Positions 15,737-25,468 are shown, counted from the first letter of the stretch. The stretch is 39,283 nt of DNA from Comamonadaceae bacterium (GCA_027486755.1 JAIXOM010000061.1:1-39283), one strand, 5' to 3'. The notes: generated from the sequence alone by a model not told the origin. Numbers and translations: made by a program.

Positions 15737-16750
15737 ATGAACAATGCCCACCTTGCCCTGGCCCGTCGCCTTTCACTGAGCGCAGCCGTCTTGTTGGCTG
15801 CCGGCCTGACCGCGGCCAGCGCATGGGCGCAGAGCAGTTGGCCAAGCCGACCCGTCCGTATCGTCGTGCCCTTCCCACCCGGCGGCACCACCGACATCCT
15901 GGCGCGCGCAGTGGCGCCGGAGTTGGGCAAGGCTTTTGGCCAGCCTTTTGTCATCGAAAACCGGGGCGGAGCCGGCGGTAACGTCGGTGCAGAAATCGTC
16001 GCCAAGTCGGCCAATGACGGCTACACGCTGCTCATGGGCACGGTGGGTACCCACGGGATCAACCGCGCCCTTTACGACAAGCTGCCCTACGATCCGATCA
16101 AGGACTTCGTGCCGATCACCGTGGTGGCGGCGGTGCCCAATGTGATGGTGATGAATGCCGAAAAGGCGCGCAGCCTGGGTATCAACTCGGTCCAGGACTT
16201 CATCAGCTATGCCAAGGTGCGCCCCGGCAAACTGAACATGGCTTCCAGTGGAAGCGGCACCTCCATCCACATGGCTGGAGAACTCTTCAAAAGCCAGGCC
16301 GGGATCTTCATGGTCCATGTGCCCTACCGCGGCTCCAGCCCAGCCCTGCTGGATCTGATCTCGGGCACCATGGATGTGATGTTCGACAACCTCCCCTCGT
16401 CCATGCAGCACATCCGTTCCGGCAAGCTCAAGGCCTTCGCGGTGACCAGCAGCCAGCGCTCCTCAGCCCTGCCCGACGTGCCCACGATTGAAGAGGCCGG
16501 CAAGCTCAAGGGTTTTGAGGCCAGCAGCTGGTTCGGGCTGCTGGCACCGGCAGGCACCCCCGGCGACATCGTCAACCGCATTCAACGCGAAGTGGCACGC
16601 GCGCTCAGTGACCCCAGCATCAAGGAAAAACTGCAGGCCCAAGGCGCCATCCCTGGCGGCATCACCCCGCAGGAATTCACCCGCCTGATCGACAGCGAAC
16701 ATGTGAAATGGGCTCAGGTGGTCAAGATCTCGGGCGCCAAGGCCGACTAA
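15737..16750 (+). CDS. TctC/Bug-family periplasmic receptor
   Basis: A 337-aa second orphan Bug receptor. The signal peptide spans ~1-31 ([20 protein letters not shown], cleavage AWA-Q). The mature protein opens [19 protein letters not shown] and carries [20 protein letters not shown], the classic ligand-loop motifs. It is only a distant paralogue of the receptor encoded just upstream, so the pair is not a recent duplication. An AGGAG lies 9 nt before the ATG. It has its own leader after the terminator and converges on the DUF1840 gene. Confidence 0.93.
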   Translation: MNNAHLALARRLSLSAAVLLAAGLTAASAWAQSSWPSRPVRIVVPFPPGGTTDILARAVAPELGKAFGQPFVIENRGGAGGNVGAEIVAKSANDGYTLLMGTVGTHGINRALYDKLPYDPIKDFVPITVVAAVPNVMVMNAEKARSLGINSVQDFISYAKVRPGKLNMASSGSGTSIHMAGELFKSQAGIFMVHVPYRGSSPALLDLISGTMDVMFDNLPSSMQHIRSGKLKAFAVTSSQRSSALPDVPTIEEAGKLKGFEASSWFGLLAPAGTPGDIVNRIQREVARALSDPSIKEKLQAQGAIPGGITPQEFTRLIDSEHVKWAQVVKISGAKAD

Positions 16751-16784
16751 ACCCCAAGCACAGACAGGCGTGAATGCAAGCGCC

Positions 16785-17111
16785 TCAGACGCCCCAGACC
16801 ACCGGGTCGCCATGCTGCAAACTGATGCGGAGCATCTCGATGAAGGGCTGCACCCGTTGGCGGAGATGGACCCCTTCGCCCTCGGGTGACTCCCGGGTCT
16901 GACCGGCCTCGAACGCGGCTCGGGCCTGGGCAAACTCCAACTCCTCCTGCGCCACCGCCGCCTGCAAGGCAGCGATCGCCACAGGCAGTTGCTCAAGCAG
17001 CACGATGCCCTGCGGTCCCGGCTCCTTGCCGATGATCTCCAGCACCCGCTTGCCGTTAGGCTCGAGCATGATGACGTCGCCGGCGTTCTTGGTCTTGAAT
17101 CGATACAGCAT
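16785..17111 (-). CDS. DUF1840 family protein
   Basis: A 108-aa cytoplasmic protein of unknown function, recognised by MLYRFKTKNAGDVIMLEPNGKRVLEIIGK, the DUF1840 opening. This family is small and common in betaproteobacteria. The middle (~45-75) is a Glu/Ala-rich helix and the C-terminus ends PFIEMLRISLQHGDPVVWGV. The frame is open 27 codons further upstream, but the ATG at 17111 with GGAG 8 nt before it matches the family start. It is convergent with the second receptor gene and divergent from the tautomerase gene. Confidence 0.85.
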   Translation of the reverse strand: MLYRFKTKNAGDVIMLEPNGKRVLEIIGKEPGPQGIVLLEQLPVAIAALQAAVAQEELEFAQARAAFEAGQTRESPEGEGVHLRQRVQPFIEMLRISLQHGDPVVWGV

Positions 17112-17322
17112 GAGGCTACTCCAGTTCGGCTGCCGGCGAACACTCGAGGCTGGACAGCGACTTCTCAAAATTATCATCGTACCCGCAGCCATTGGCTGTC
17201 AGACAGTTTCCTCAACGCAGCGTTTGCGAGGGCCGATGGTCAAACCTCTTGCAAGCACGCCAGAAGCTGAGCCGGGGCCACTATGATCGCTACCATCCAA
17301 GCCCCCTGAATTTTCAGCAATC

Positions 17323-17514
17323 ATGCCAACCTATCACATCGAAATGTTTGAAGGCCGCACTCACGAGCAGAAGAAAAAGCTCGTTGAGGAAATCACCCGC
17401 GTCACCGTCGAGGTCCTGGGCGGCTCGCCCGAATCGGTCGACATCATCATCAGCGACATCAAGCGCGAAAACTGGGCTACGGGTGGCAAGCTCTGGTCCG
17501 AGCCCAGAAGCTGA
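17323..17514 (+). CDS. 4-oxalocrotonate tautomerase-family protein
   Basis: A 63-aa protein of the tautomerase superfamily, whose catalytic base is the amino-terminal proline exposed when Met is removed. Numbering from that proline, Pro1 and Arg11 ([11 protein letters not shown]) are present. The canonical Arg39 position is Asp (SVDIII) and Phe50 is replaced by Trp (RENW). It should therefore differ from true 4-oxalocrotonate tautomerase in substrate, and the physiological reaction is unknown. Such proteins act as small oligomers in the cytoplasm. No aromatic meta-cleavage genes are nearby. The start is the only one that places Pro after Met. Confidence 0.88.
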   Translation: MPTYHIEMFEGRTHEQKKKLVEEITRVTVEVLGGSPESVDIIISDIKRENWATGGKLWSEPRS

Positions 17515-17524
17515 AAGGCCCGCC

Positions 17525-17718
17525 ATGTGCCAGTTGCTGGGCATGAACTGCAAGGCGCCCACCGACGTCACCTTCAACTTCACCGGCTTTGCGCAGCGCG
17601 GCGGCCGCACCGAAGAGCATGCCGACGGCTGGGGCATCGCCTTCTTTATTTGAGGGCGGCAGCGACAAAGGCCTGCGGCATTTCGTGGACCATCAAAGCG
17701 CCTGCGACTCGCCGCTAT
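17525..17718 (+). pseudogene. Broken class II glutamine amidotransferase (YafJ-like)
   Basis: The sequence from 17525 encodes MCQLLGMN, with the Cys2 nucleophile of Ntn-type glutamine amidotransferases, then [27 protein letters not shown], and stops at 17651-17653 after only 42 residues. The family normally has ~250-290 residues. The expected continuation ([23 protein letters not shown]) is found in the +1-shifted frame up to about 17718. A frameshift, probably 4 extra bases around TATTT at 17646-17650, therefore split the gene, and similarity then ends abruptly. Both a frameshift and a large 3' deletion are needed to explain it. It starts 10 bp after the tautomerase stop. Confidence 0.85.
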
Positions 17719-17760
17719 CCACTCACCTTGAACACGCCACCGACAGCGGCGTATCTCATG

Positions 17761-17832
17761 GGCTTGGGGGGTATGGGTCCCGGCCGATTTCTGGTACCCC
17801 AGCATGAGGCAGGGACCCATGCCCCCCAAGCC
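17761..17832. repeat. 21-bp near-perfect inverted repeat, 30-bp spacer
   Basis: Arms at 17761-17781 and 17812-17832 are reverse complements at 20 of 21 positions; the one mismatch (17772/17821) is a T-G pair that would still wobble in RNA. The spacer contains CTGG-TACC-CCAG. There is no T-run. It sits where the 3' part of the amidotransferase gene is missing and 40 bp beyond the gshB stop. It may be a miniature mobile-element remnant or a strong structure between convergent transcripts. Confidence 0.8.
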
Positions 17833-17871
17833 TACGCCAGAGCCGTCTCACGCAAGCAAAACCGCGCAAGC

Positions 17872-18831
17872 TCAAGAAGCGAGCGCAGCCTCTAAGGCGT
17901 TCATGAACATCGCCGCCACATCAAACCCGGTCTGATCGGTGATTTCCTGGAAACAGGTCGGACTGGTGACATTGATTTCAGTCACGTTGTCGCCGATCAC
18001 GTCGATGCCCACCAACAGCAAGCCGCGGGCAGCCAGCACAGGCCCGATGGACTGCGCGATTTCCAGGTCGCGCGCTGACAGCGCTTGCGCCACGCCCAGA
18101 CCGCCAGCCGCCAAATTGCCACGCACCTCGCCGCCTTGCGGGATGCGGGCCAGGCAAAAAGGGACGGGCTCGCCGCCGATCACCAGCACCCGCTTGTCGC
18201 CCTGAGCGATGGCTGGCAAAAACCGTTGAACCATCACGGTCTGCGCGCCATCGCGATTGAGCGTCTCGATGATGGCGCCCAGATTCAGGCCCTCGTCCTT
18301 GACCCGAAAGATCCCCATGCCGCCCATGCCGTCCAGCGGCTTGAGGATGATGTCGCGGTGCTCCTGGTGAAAGCGCCGGATGTCGGCCGCATCACGGGTC
18401 ACCAAGGTCGGCGCGATGAAGGACGAAAATTCGAGGATCGCCAGCTTTTCCGGATGATCGCGCAGCGCGCGCGGCTTGTTGAAGACCCTGGCGCCTTCAC
18501 GCTCAGCCTGCTCGAGCATGTGGGTGGCGTAGAAATACTCACTGTCAAACGGGGGGTCCTTGCGCATCACCACCGCATCAAAATCCTTGACCGCCTGCGG
18601 CCGCTCATGCGGGCGCTGCTGCTCGGCCTCAAACCAGCCCTCCTGCTCACCGGTCAGACGAATGTCGCGCACGAAGGCGGTCACAGACGCGCCCTTTTGC
18701 CACATCAGGTCTTTGGGCTCGCACACGCTCAGGCGATGGCCGCGCTTTTGGGCCTCACGCATCATCGCAAAAGTACTGTCCTTGTAGATCCTGAAGGACT
18801 CCAGCGGGTCGGCGACAAACAGCAGGTGCAT
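17872..18831 (-). CDS. gshB: Glutathione synthase
   Basis: A 319-aa cytoplasmic ATP-grasp enzyme joining gamma-glutamylcysteine and glycine to make glutathione. It opens MHLLFVADPLESFRIYKDSTFAMM, has the substrate loop VMRKDPPFDSEYFY, the ATP-grasp segment ILKPLDGMGGMGIFRV and the C-terminal GIDVIGDNVTEINVTSPTCFQEI, all standard GshB landmarks. Length matches E. coli GshB (316). It follows kup by 9 bp on the same strand, with gshA upstream, so the two glutathione enzymes and the potassium importer appear co-transcribed. Confidence 0.97.
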   Translation of the reverse strand: MHLLFVADPLESFRIYKDSTFAMMREAQKRGHRLSVCEPKDLMWQKGASVTAFVRDIRLTGEQEGWFEAEQQRPHERPQAVKDFDAVVMRKDPPFDSEYFYATHMLEQAEREGARVFNKPRALRDHPEKLAILEFSSFIAPTLVTRDAADIRRFHQEHRDIILKPLDGMGGMGIFRVKDEGLNLGAIIETLNRDGAQTVMVQRFLPAIAQGDKRVLVIGGEPVPFCLARIPQGGEVRGNLAAGGLGVAQALSARDLEIAQSIGPVLAARGLLLVGIDVIGDNVTEINVTSPTCFQEITDQTGFDVAAMFMNALEAALAS

Positions 18832-18840
18832 GAGCGGGAT

Positions 18841-20742
18841 TCAAATTTCGATTTTTGAGCCCAGCTCAACCACCGAGTTGTTAGGCAGCTTCAAGAAGTC
18901 CGCCGCGCCACTGGCGTTGCGGTGCATCTGCGCGAAGAGTTTCTCGCGCCAAGTCGCCATACCGCCGCCTATGGTGGGGATAACCGTGTCGCGGGAGAGA
19001 AAGTAGCTGGTACTCATAGCATCAACCCGGCAGCCGTGCGCGGTCAGCGGCTGCAAGGCCTTGGGAACATCAGGATCGTCCTTGAAGCCATAATGGATCA
19101 TGACTTGCCAGCAATCGTGGCCCAGGTCCTGAACCTCAAGGCGTTGATCCAGGCTGACCCATGGCACCTCGTGATTGATCACGGTGACGAACAGGTTCTG
19201 CTCGTGCAAGACCTTGTTGTGTTTGAGGTTGTGCAGCAAGGCATTGGGAACCGCCCCTTTCTCAGCCGTCAGAAAAACAGCCGTACCTTCTACCCGTACC
19301 GGCGGCATCACAAACACGGCTTCGAGAAAAGGCGACAGTTCCAGCCAGTCAGCGCGCAACTTGGTGTTGAGCAGGTGCCGGCCATCCTTCCAGGTCAGCA
19401 TCAAGCTAAAAACAATCCCACCGATCAGCAGCGGGAACCAGCCGCCGTCCAAGAACTTGAGCAGGTTGGAGGCGAAAAAAGCCAGATCGATCACAAAGAA
19501 AACCCCGGTCGCTGCCAGGCACAGCGCCAGCGGATAGTTCCAGGCATAGCGAATGACAAAAAATGTCAGCACGGTGGTGATCAGCATGTCCAGGGTCACG
19601 GCGATGCCGTAGGCAGCAGCCAAGTTGCTCGATGAGCGGAACAAGACAACGGCCAAAACAATGGCCACGAACAGGCCCCAATTGATCATAGGAATATAAA
19701 TTTGCCCGGTATCACGCTCGCTGGTGTGAAGAATATTCAGGCGCGGCAAGTAGCCCAGCTGGATCACCTGCTTGGTGACGCTAAAAGCACCGGTAATCAG
19801 GGCCTGAGAGGCGATCACCGAGGCTGCGGTGGCCAGAACCACCAGAGGCATCAAGGCCCAATCGGGCGCCATCAAATAGAAGGGGTTTTTCACCGCCTCC
19901 GGCTGGCGAAGCAGCAGCGCGCCCTGACCGAAATAGTTCAAAGTCAGTGCCGGCATGACCACGGTGAACCAAGCCAGGCGAATCGGCTTCTTACCGAAAT
20001 GCCCGAGATCGGCATACAGCGCTTCAGCGCCGGTGACGCAGAGCACCACCGCGCCCAGCACGATAAAAGTGGTGCCCGGGTTGTGCCACATGAAGCCCAG
20101 GGCGTAGTGCGGGCTCAGGGCCAGCAAGATGCCTGGGTAGCTGATGATCTGATAGACGCCCAGCGAGGCCAAGGCAAAAAACCAAATCAGGGTGACCGGC
20201 CCAAAAAACTTGCCTATGCCTGCCGTCCCACGTTTTTGTACCCAAAACAAGATCAGCAGAATCAACAAGGTCGCCGGCAAGACCGCCCGCTTGAAGGCGG
20301 TATCAATCACCTCCAGACCCTCTACCGCAGACAGCACCGAGATGGCCGGAGTGATCACACCGTCGCCGTAGAAAATTGCCGTCCCAAATATGCCAATCAC
20401 CAGCAATTTGGAGCGCAGTTTCGGCTTATCCTTGACCGCCTGAGAGGCCAGCGCCAGCATCGCCACCAGGCCGCCCTCGCCGTGGTTGTCGGCCCGCAGC
20501 ACCAACACCACATACTTGATCGATACGATGGTGGTCAGGGTCCAGAAAAACAGCGACAAGATGCCGTAGACATTGTCTGGCGTAAAACTCACATGGCCCG
20601 AGCCAAAGACCTCTTTGACCGCATAGAGCACGCTGGTGCCGATGTCGCCATAAACAACGCCAATGGCGCCAAGCGTCAGGGCTGTGAGGGAGGAGGAGGA
20701 TTGGGACAAGAGCAGGTTCGCGACATCGCCTGCCCGGTGCAC
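18841..20742 (-). CDS. kup: Kup-type potassium uptake permease
   Basis: A 633-aa inner-membrane K+/H+ symporter of the KUP/HAK/KT family. Its N-terminus is [29 protein letters not shown], the Kup signature. About 12 membrane segments follow to ~430, then a ~200-residue cytoplasmic tail. Length equals the bacterial family. The frame is closed by a TGA just upstream and has no early ATG, so the start is a GTG at 20742 or a TTG eleven codons later; neither has a strong ribosome site. It sits between gshA and gshB, and I see no strong promoter in the 129 bp upstream. Confidence 0.95.
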   Translation of the reverse strand: MHRAGDVANLLLSQSSSSLTALTLGAIGVVYGDIGTSVLYAVKEVFGSGHVSFTPDNVYGILSLFFWTLTTIVSIKYVVLVLRADNHGEGGLVAMLALASQAVKDKPKLRSKLLVIGIFGTAIFYGDGVITPAISVLSAVEGLEVIDTAFKRAVLPATLLILLILFWVQKRGTAGIGKFFGPVTLIWFFALASLGVYQIISYPGILLALSPHYALGFMWHNPGTTFIVLGAVVLCVTGAEALYADLGHFGKKPIRLAWFTVVMPALTLNYFGQGALLLRQPEAVKNPFYLMAPDWALMPLVVLATAASVIASQALITGAFSVTKQVIQLGYLPRLNILHTSERDTGQIYIPMINWGLFVAIVLAVVLFRSSSNLAAAYGIAVTLDMLITTVLTFFVIRYAWNYPLALCLAATGVFFVIDLAFFASNLLKFLDGGWFPLLIGGIVFSLMLTWKDGRHLLNTKLRADWLELSPFLEAVFVMPPVRVEGTAVFLTAEKGAVPNALLHNLKHNKVLHEQNLFVTVINHEVPWVSLDQRLEVQDLGHDCWQVMIHYGFKDDPDVPKALQPLTAHGCRVDAMSTSYFLSRDTVIPTIGGGMATWREKLFAQMHRNASGAADFLKLPNNSVVELGSKIEI

Positions 20743-20871
20743 GGCAGGCTGGCGCGGTCAATGTTTCGGTCGAACTATTGTCGGCTTCTGCCAGCCAATG
20801 GCAAGTCGATCCAAACGCTCAAGATTGAATCTCATCGGTTTGTTGCAGCGCAGCAACTGCCCGCGGCCAGA

Positions 20872-22167
20872 TCAATCGTAGACCTCGGCTAGAGGGTCGG
20901 TGCTTTCCAACTCATAGCTGGCCGCCAGCAGGGCTAGCCTGGCGATCACGCCATACATATAGAAACGATTCGGGCTGCTCGAACCCGGTTTCTCTCCCGG
21001 CTGGGGCAGGCGGCCGCTGTCAGCAAAGGCCAGGGGCACAAAACTAGCGCCTGGCGCGTTCAGGCTCTCATCGATACCACGCTCGGCGTGGATGCGGTAG
21101 AAACCGCCCACCACATAACGGTCCATCATGTAGACCACCGGCTCGGCCACCGCCTCATTGACCCGCTCATTGGTGAGCACGCCTTCTTGGATGATGACCT
21201 CGGTCAGGGCCTGACCGCCCTTGGTGGCGCTCATCTTGTTGCGGGTCTTGCGGTCGAGCGCATCCAGGTCCTTGACATCACGCACCGTCATGATGCCCAT
21301 GCCATGAGTGCCGTTATCGGCCTTGACCACGACAAAGGGCTTTTCGTTGATGCCGTATTCCTTGTATTTGCGCCTGATCTTCGTAAGCAGGGCATCGACC
21401 TGAGACTGCAGCCCTTCCATGCCTTGGCCCTCGGCAAAGTTGACCTCGCCGCACTTGGCGTACATCGGATTGATCAGCCAGGGGTCTATGCCCAGCAGTT
21501 TGGCAAAGCGCTTGCAAATCTCCTCATAAGCCTGAAAGTGCCGCGATTTGCGGCGCACCGACCAGCCCGCATGCAGAGGTGGCAGCAGATGCTGCTCATG
21601 AAGGTCCTCCAAAATTCCGGGCACGCCGACCGACAAATCGTTGTTGAGCAAGATGGTGCAGGGATCAAAGTCCTTCAGCCCCAGGCGGTGATCACTGCGG
21701 ATCAGGGGCTCAATGGTGATGCTCTCGCCGGTGGGCAAGTCGTAGGTCGTCGGCTCCTTGATGTCCGAGCTCAAGGAACCAAAGCGCACATTCAGACCGG
21801 TCTGGTGAAAGATGCGCTTGAGCTGCACCACATTGGAGAGATAGAAAGTGTTGCGGGTATGGTTCTCCGGTACCACCAGCAGATTGCGTGCCTCCGGGCA
21901 GATCTTCTCAATCGCGGCCATCGCCGCCTGCACCGCCAAGGGCAGCATCTCGGGGGTCAGGTTGTTCCAACCGCCGGGAAACAGATTGGTATCCACCGGC
22001 GCGAGCTTGAAGCCGGCATTGCGGATGTCCACCGAGCAATAAAACGGCGGCGTGTGCTCCATCCATTCGAGGCGGAACCAACGCTCAATGGCCGGGGTGG
22101 AGTCGAGTACCCGCTGCTCAAGTTCATTGATGGGGCCGTTCAGAGCGGTAATCAGGTGAGGAACCAT
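20872..22167 (-). CDS. gshA: Glutamate-cysteine ligase, proteobacterial ATP-grasp type
   Basis: A 431-aa enzyme making gamma-glutamylcysteine, the first step of glutathione synthesis. It is the ATP-grasp-like GshA form found in betaproteobacteria and acidithiobacilli, not the E. coli-type enzyme. Landmarks are FRLEWMEHTPPFYCSVDIRN, PVDTNLFPGGWNNL, KPFVVVKADNGTHGMGIMTV and YVVGGFYRIHAERGIDESLN. The frame extends to a TTG at 22203, but the ATG at 22167 (MVPHLITALNGPINELEQ) is where homologues begin and GAAAG precedes it. It is 129 bp upstream of kup on the same strand and 79 bp after proA. Confidence 0.93.
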   Translation of the reverse strand: MVPHLITALNGPINELEQRVLDSTPAIERWFRLEWMEHTPPFYCSVDIRNAGFKLAPVDTNLFPGGWNNLTPEMLPLAVQAAMAAIEKICPEARNLLVVPENHTRNTFYLSNVVQLKRIFHQTGLNVRFGSLSSDIKEPTTYDLPTGESITIEPLIRSDHRLGLKDFDPCTILLNNDLSVGVPGILEDLHEQHLLPPLHAGWSVRRKSRHFQAYEEICKRFAKLLGIDPWLINPMYAKCGEVNFAEGQGMEGLQSQVDALLTKIRRKYKEYGINEKPFVVVKADNGTHGMGIMTVRDVKDLDALDRKTRNKMSATKGGQALTEVIIQEGVLTNERVNEAVAEPVVYMMDRYVVGGFYRIHAERGIDESLNAPGASFVPLAFADSGRLPQPGEKPGSSSPNRFYMYGVIARLALLAASYELESTDPLAEVYD

Positions 22168-22246
22168 GCGAAAACTTTCGGCCTTGGTAAAGGCAAATTG
22201 CAAAAACTGGGGCCCATGCGCAAAAACGCTGGCGCGGGCCTAGCCC

Positions 22247-23557
22247 TCAGGTGCGCACTTCGCCCTGACCGAGCACCACGTATTTCAAACTGGTCAGGCC
22301 CTCAATGCCGACCGGGCCGCGGGCGTGAAACTTATCTGTCGAAATGCCGATCTCTGCCCCGAGACCAAATTCAAAGCCATCGGCAAAACGGGTACTGGCG
22401 TTGACCATCACGCTGGCCGAGTCCACCTCGCGCAAGAAACGCTGAGCGTGCAGGTGGTCGCCAGTCAGGATGGCGTCGGTGTGATGGCTGGAATAGGTGT
22501 TGATGTGCGAGATCGCCTCATCCACACCATCGACCAGCTTGACGCTGATGATGGGCGCCAAATACTCCTCGTACCAGTCCTGCTCGCTGGCCGGCCGCAA
22601 GAGTGGCTCGGCACCCTCGACGCCCTGCAAGATGGCCAGCGACTCGGCGTCGCAGCGCATCTCGACCTGCTTGTCGGCCAGGACACGGCCTATGCGCGGA
22701 AGAAACTGGGCTGCCACCGCGCGGGCCACCAGCAAACCCTCGGCGGCATTGCAGGGGCTATATTTTTGGGTCTTGGCGTTGTCGACCACCGTGACGGCCA
22801 TGTCGAGGTCGCAGGGGTCGTCCACATAAACGTGGCAATTGCCGTCCAAATGCTTGATCACCGGCACCTTGGCTTCGCGGCTGATGCGCTCAATCAGGCC
22901 CTTGCCGCCACGTGGGATGATCACATCGACGAATTCGGGCATGGCAATCAACAGGCCCACCGCCTGCCGGTCGGTGGTGGGCACCAGTTGCACCGCGCGG
23001 GCAGGCAAGCCTGCGTCCGTCAGCGCCTGCTGCACCAAGGTGGCCAAGGCGGTATTGGATTCGATGGCCTCAGAGCCGCCCCGCAAAATGCAGGCATTGC
23101 CACTCTTGATGGCCAGCGAGGCCGCTTCGATGGTGACGTTGGGCCGGCTCTCGTAGATCATGCCGAACACACCCAAGGGCACCCGCATCTGCCCCACCCG
23201 GATGCCGCTGGGCTGCTGCTTCATGCCGATGATCTCACCGATCACGTCGGGCATGGCCGCCAATTGCTCGCAGCCCTGGGCCACCGTCTCGATGACTTTG
23301 GGGCTGAGTTGCAGCCGATCAAGCATGGGCCCGCTCAAACCGGCGGCACGGGCGCGCTCCAGATCGCGCGCATTGGCCTGCTGCAGGGCCGGGACCTGAG
23401 CGCGCAGCAAGGCAGCCAAGCCCTTCAAGGCCTGGTTTTTCAGCGCGGCCGAGGCCCGCGCCATACCCGCCGATGCGGCTTTGGCGTCGGCGCCCATCTG
23501 ATGCATCTGCGCAAGCAGCGCAGGGGACGGCTGTGCGACCTGGTCGGGAGCGTTCAT
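22247..23557 (-). CDS. proA: Gamma-glutamyl phosphate reductase
   Basis: A 436-aa NADPH-dependent enzyme of proline synthesis, reducing gamma-glutamyl phosphate to the semialdehyde. Landmarks are [62 protein letters not shown] and the catalytic Cys in [13 protein letters not shown]. It ends [17 protein letters not shown]. The frame is open 55 codons further upstream, but the ATG at 23557 (MNAPDQVAQ) gives normal length. No proB lies in the window. gshA, 79 bp downstream on the same strand, also draws on glutamate, but that may be coincidence. Confidence 0.96.
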   Translation of the reverse strand: MNAPDQVAQPSPALLAQMHQMGADAKAASAGMARASAALKNQALKGLAALLRAQVPALQQANARDLERARAAGLSGPMLDRLQLSPKVIETVAQGCEQLAAMPDVIGEIIGMKQQPSGIRVGQMRVPLGVFGMIYESRPNVTIEAASLAIKSGNACILRGGSEAIESNTALATLVQQALTDAGLPARAVQLVPTTDRQAVGLLIAMPEFVDVIIPRGGKGLIERISREAKVPVIKHLDGNCHVYVDDPCDLDMAVTVVDNAKTQKYSPCNAAEGLLVARAVAAQFLPRIGRVLADKQVEMRCDAESLAILQGVEGAEPLLRPASEQDWYEEYLAPIISVKLVDGVDEAISHINTYSSHHTDAILTGDHLHAQRFLREVDSASVMVNASTRFADGFEFGLGAEIGISTDKFHARGPVGIEGLTSLKYVVLGQGEVRT

Positions 23558-23636
23558 AAGCGGATTTTCGCACGGCGGACCCGGGTTTGCCCCAGGGCCG
23601 GCCCGGGCGGGGACGGCCTGCGCATGCTGGGCAGGC

Positions 23637-24359
23637 TCAGGCCCGCGTCCGGTCGCCAAAAATAGCCGTGCCCACCCGCACCATGGTGCTGCCGGCCGCC
23701 ACCGCCAGATCCAGGTCGGCACTCATGCCCATGGACAGGGTGTCGAGCGGCCGATACAGGCGCCCCGATGCATTGAGGCGGTCCAACAGCTCTCGCGCCT
23801 GTCTGTGGACCGCCAGCATCTGCGCAGCGTCCTCGCTCGGCTCGGGCAGGGTCATCAGACCGCGCAGCACCAGCCCAGGCAGGTCCTGCACCGCCAGCGC
23901 CAGGGCCAGCGCCTCGGCCGGCGCCACGCCCGACTTGTTAGGGCCACCGTCGATATTGACCTGCAGGCAAACCTGCAAGGGCGCCAGCTCAGGAGGCCGC
24001 TGCTCCGACAGGCGCTGGGCGATCTTGAGCCGGTCCACGCTGTGCACCCAGTCGAAATGCTCGGCCACCGGCCGCGACTTGTTGCTCTGCAGCGGGCCTA
24101 TGCAATGCCACTGCAGCGCGGGCGGCACGGGCTGCGCTGCGGCCCAGTCGGCCAGCGCAGCGATCTTGGCCACCCCTTCTTGCACATAGTTTTCGCCAAA
24201 GGCCAGCTGACCGGCCTGCACCGCCGCGATCACCGCCTCGGGACCGAAGGTCTTGGACACCGCCAGTAAGGTCACAGAGCGTGGATCACGCCCCGCACTT
24301 TCGCAAGCTTTGTCAATGCGCTTGCGTACTTGCTCAAGCTGAGTTGCGATAGAGGCCAT
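23637..24359 (-). CDS. yggS: YggS-family pyridoxal-phosphate homeostasis protein
   Basis: A 240-aa cytoplasmic PLP-binding protein (PLPBP/COG0325), which buffers vitamin B6 pools rather than catalysing a known reaction. PLP would form a Schiff base with Lys36 in LLAVSKTF. Other family motifs are [30 protein letters not shown] and [28 protein letters not shown]. The longer frame (to 24545) overlaps pilT and is rejected in favour of the ATG at 24359. It is divergent from pilT with only 26 bp between starts, an arrangement common in proteobacteria. Confidence 0.96.
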   Translation of the reverse strand: MASIATQLEQVRKRIDKACESAGRDPRSVTLLAVSKTFGPEAVIAAVQAGQLAFGENYVQEGVAKIAALADWAAAQPVPPALQWHCIGPLQSNKSRPVAEHFDWVHSVDRLKIAQRLSEQRPPELAPLQVCLQVNIDGGPNKSGVAPAEALALALAVQDLPGLVLRGLMTLPEPSEDAAQMLAVHRQARELLDRLNASGRLYRPLDTLSMGMSADLDLAVAAGSTMVRVGTAIFGDRTRA

Positions 24360-24385
24360 GAAGAAACTGTAACCCAGGCCGAACC

Positions 24386-25426
24386 ATGAACTTGCATGAA
24401 TTCCTACGCCAGGCGGTCGAGCACCAAGCCTCGGACCTGCATCTGACAAGTGGCCTGCCGCCCCATGAGCGCGTGCACGGCAAGCTCCTGCGTCTGCTCC
24501 AGCCGCCGCTGACGAGCGAGCAGCTGCATGAGCTGGCCGAGTCACTGATGACGCCTGGCCAGCGCGAAAGCTGGCGCGCGGGCGACGATATTGACGGTGC
24601 GCTCGATCAGGCCGAGCTGGGGCGCTTTCGCTTCAACGCCTACCGCCACCAGCGGGGGCCGGGGCTGGCCTTGCGCCATATTCCGCAGATCCTGCCGTCC
24701 ATGGATGCCCTGCGGGTGCCGGCGGTGCTCGGCGAGCTGGGCCTGCGCAGCAGCGGCTTGCTGCTGGTCACCGGGCCCACCGGGTCGGGCAAGTCCAGCA
24801 CGCTGGCCGCGCTGCTGCAGCATCTGTTGGAACGCCAGGGCGGCCATCTGATCACCATCGAAGATCCCATCGAGTTCATACACAGCAGCCACAGCGCCTT
24901 GATTCATCAGCGCGAGCTCGGCAGCCACACCCGCAACTACGGCCAGGCCCTGAAGTCAGCCTTGCGGGAAGACCCAGATGTGATCATGGTCGGCGAGCTG
25001 CGGGACCTGGAAACCGTGCGGCTGGCCCTGACCGCCGCGGAAACCGGCCATCTGGTGCTGGCCACCTTGCACACCGCCGGCGCCGCCAGGACGATAGACC
25101 GGCTGATCGACGTGTTCCCCGGGCAAGACAAGGAGCTGGTGCGCACCATGCTGTCGCAGTCGCTGCTGGGCATCGTCTCGCAGGTGCTGTGCGAAAGCCG
25201 TGAAGGACCCCGGGTGGCTGCGCACGAGGTACTGGTGGCCACCCCGGCGGTGCGCCATCTGATCCGGGAGAACAAGGTGGCCCAACTTTATTCAGCCATG
25301 CAGACCGGCTCGGCCAGCGGCATGCAGACGCTGGAGCAGTCCTTGAGCGCACTGGTGCGCCAGCAACTGATCACCGCCGAGCAGGCCCGCCAGCAAGCCA
25401 GAAATCTGGACAATATGGCGCTCTAA
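24386..25426 (+). CDS. pilT: Type IV pilus retraction ATPase PilT
   Basis: A 346-aa cytoplasmic hexameric ATPase that powers pilus retraction. The N-terminal PAS-like domain opens ASDLHLTSGLPPHERVHGKL. Walker A is GPTGSGKSST (~130-139), the Asp box is ITIEDPIEF, Walker B is DVIMVGELRD (~198) and the His box is LATLHT. The C-terminal AVRHLIRENK corresponds to the AIRNLIRE motif needed for retraction. Length matches PilT (~345). pilU, which often follows pilT, is absent; a dehydrogenase gene follows instead. The shared 26-bp gap with yggS leaves little room for a promoter outside the coding regions. Confidence 0.94.
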   Translation: MNLHEFLRQAVEHQASDLHLTSGLPPHERVHGKLLRLLQPPLTSEQLHELAESLMTPGQRESWRAGDDIDGALDQAELGRFRFNAYRHQRGPGLALRHIPQILPSMDALRVPAVLGELGLRSSGLLLVTGPTGSGKSSTLAALLQHLLERQGGHLITIEDPIEFIHSSHSALIHQRELGSHTRNYGQALKSALREDPDVIMVGELRDLETVRLALTAAETGHLVLATLHTAGAARTIDRLIDVFPGQDKELVRTMLSQSLLGIVSQVLCESREGPRVAAHEVLVATPAVRHLIRENKVAQLYSAMQTGSASGMQTLEQSLSALVRQQLITAEQARQQARNLDNMAL

Positions 25427-25468
25427 CTGCGTCCCGCCGCCGGCGGGCTTACATTTTCAAGGACCCCC

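Noticed and set aside
16767..16786. AGGCG/CGCCT pair between the second receptor and DUF1840 genes as a terminator
   Set aside because: The stem is only 5 bp and there is no T-run.
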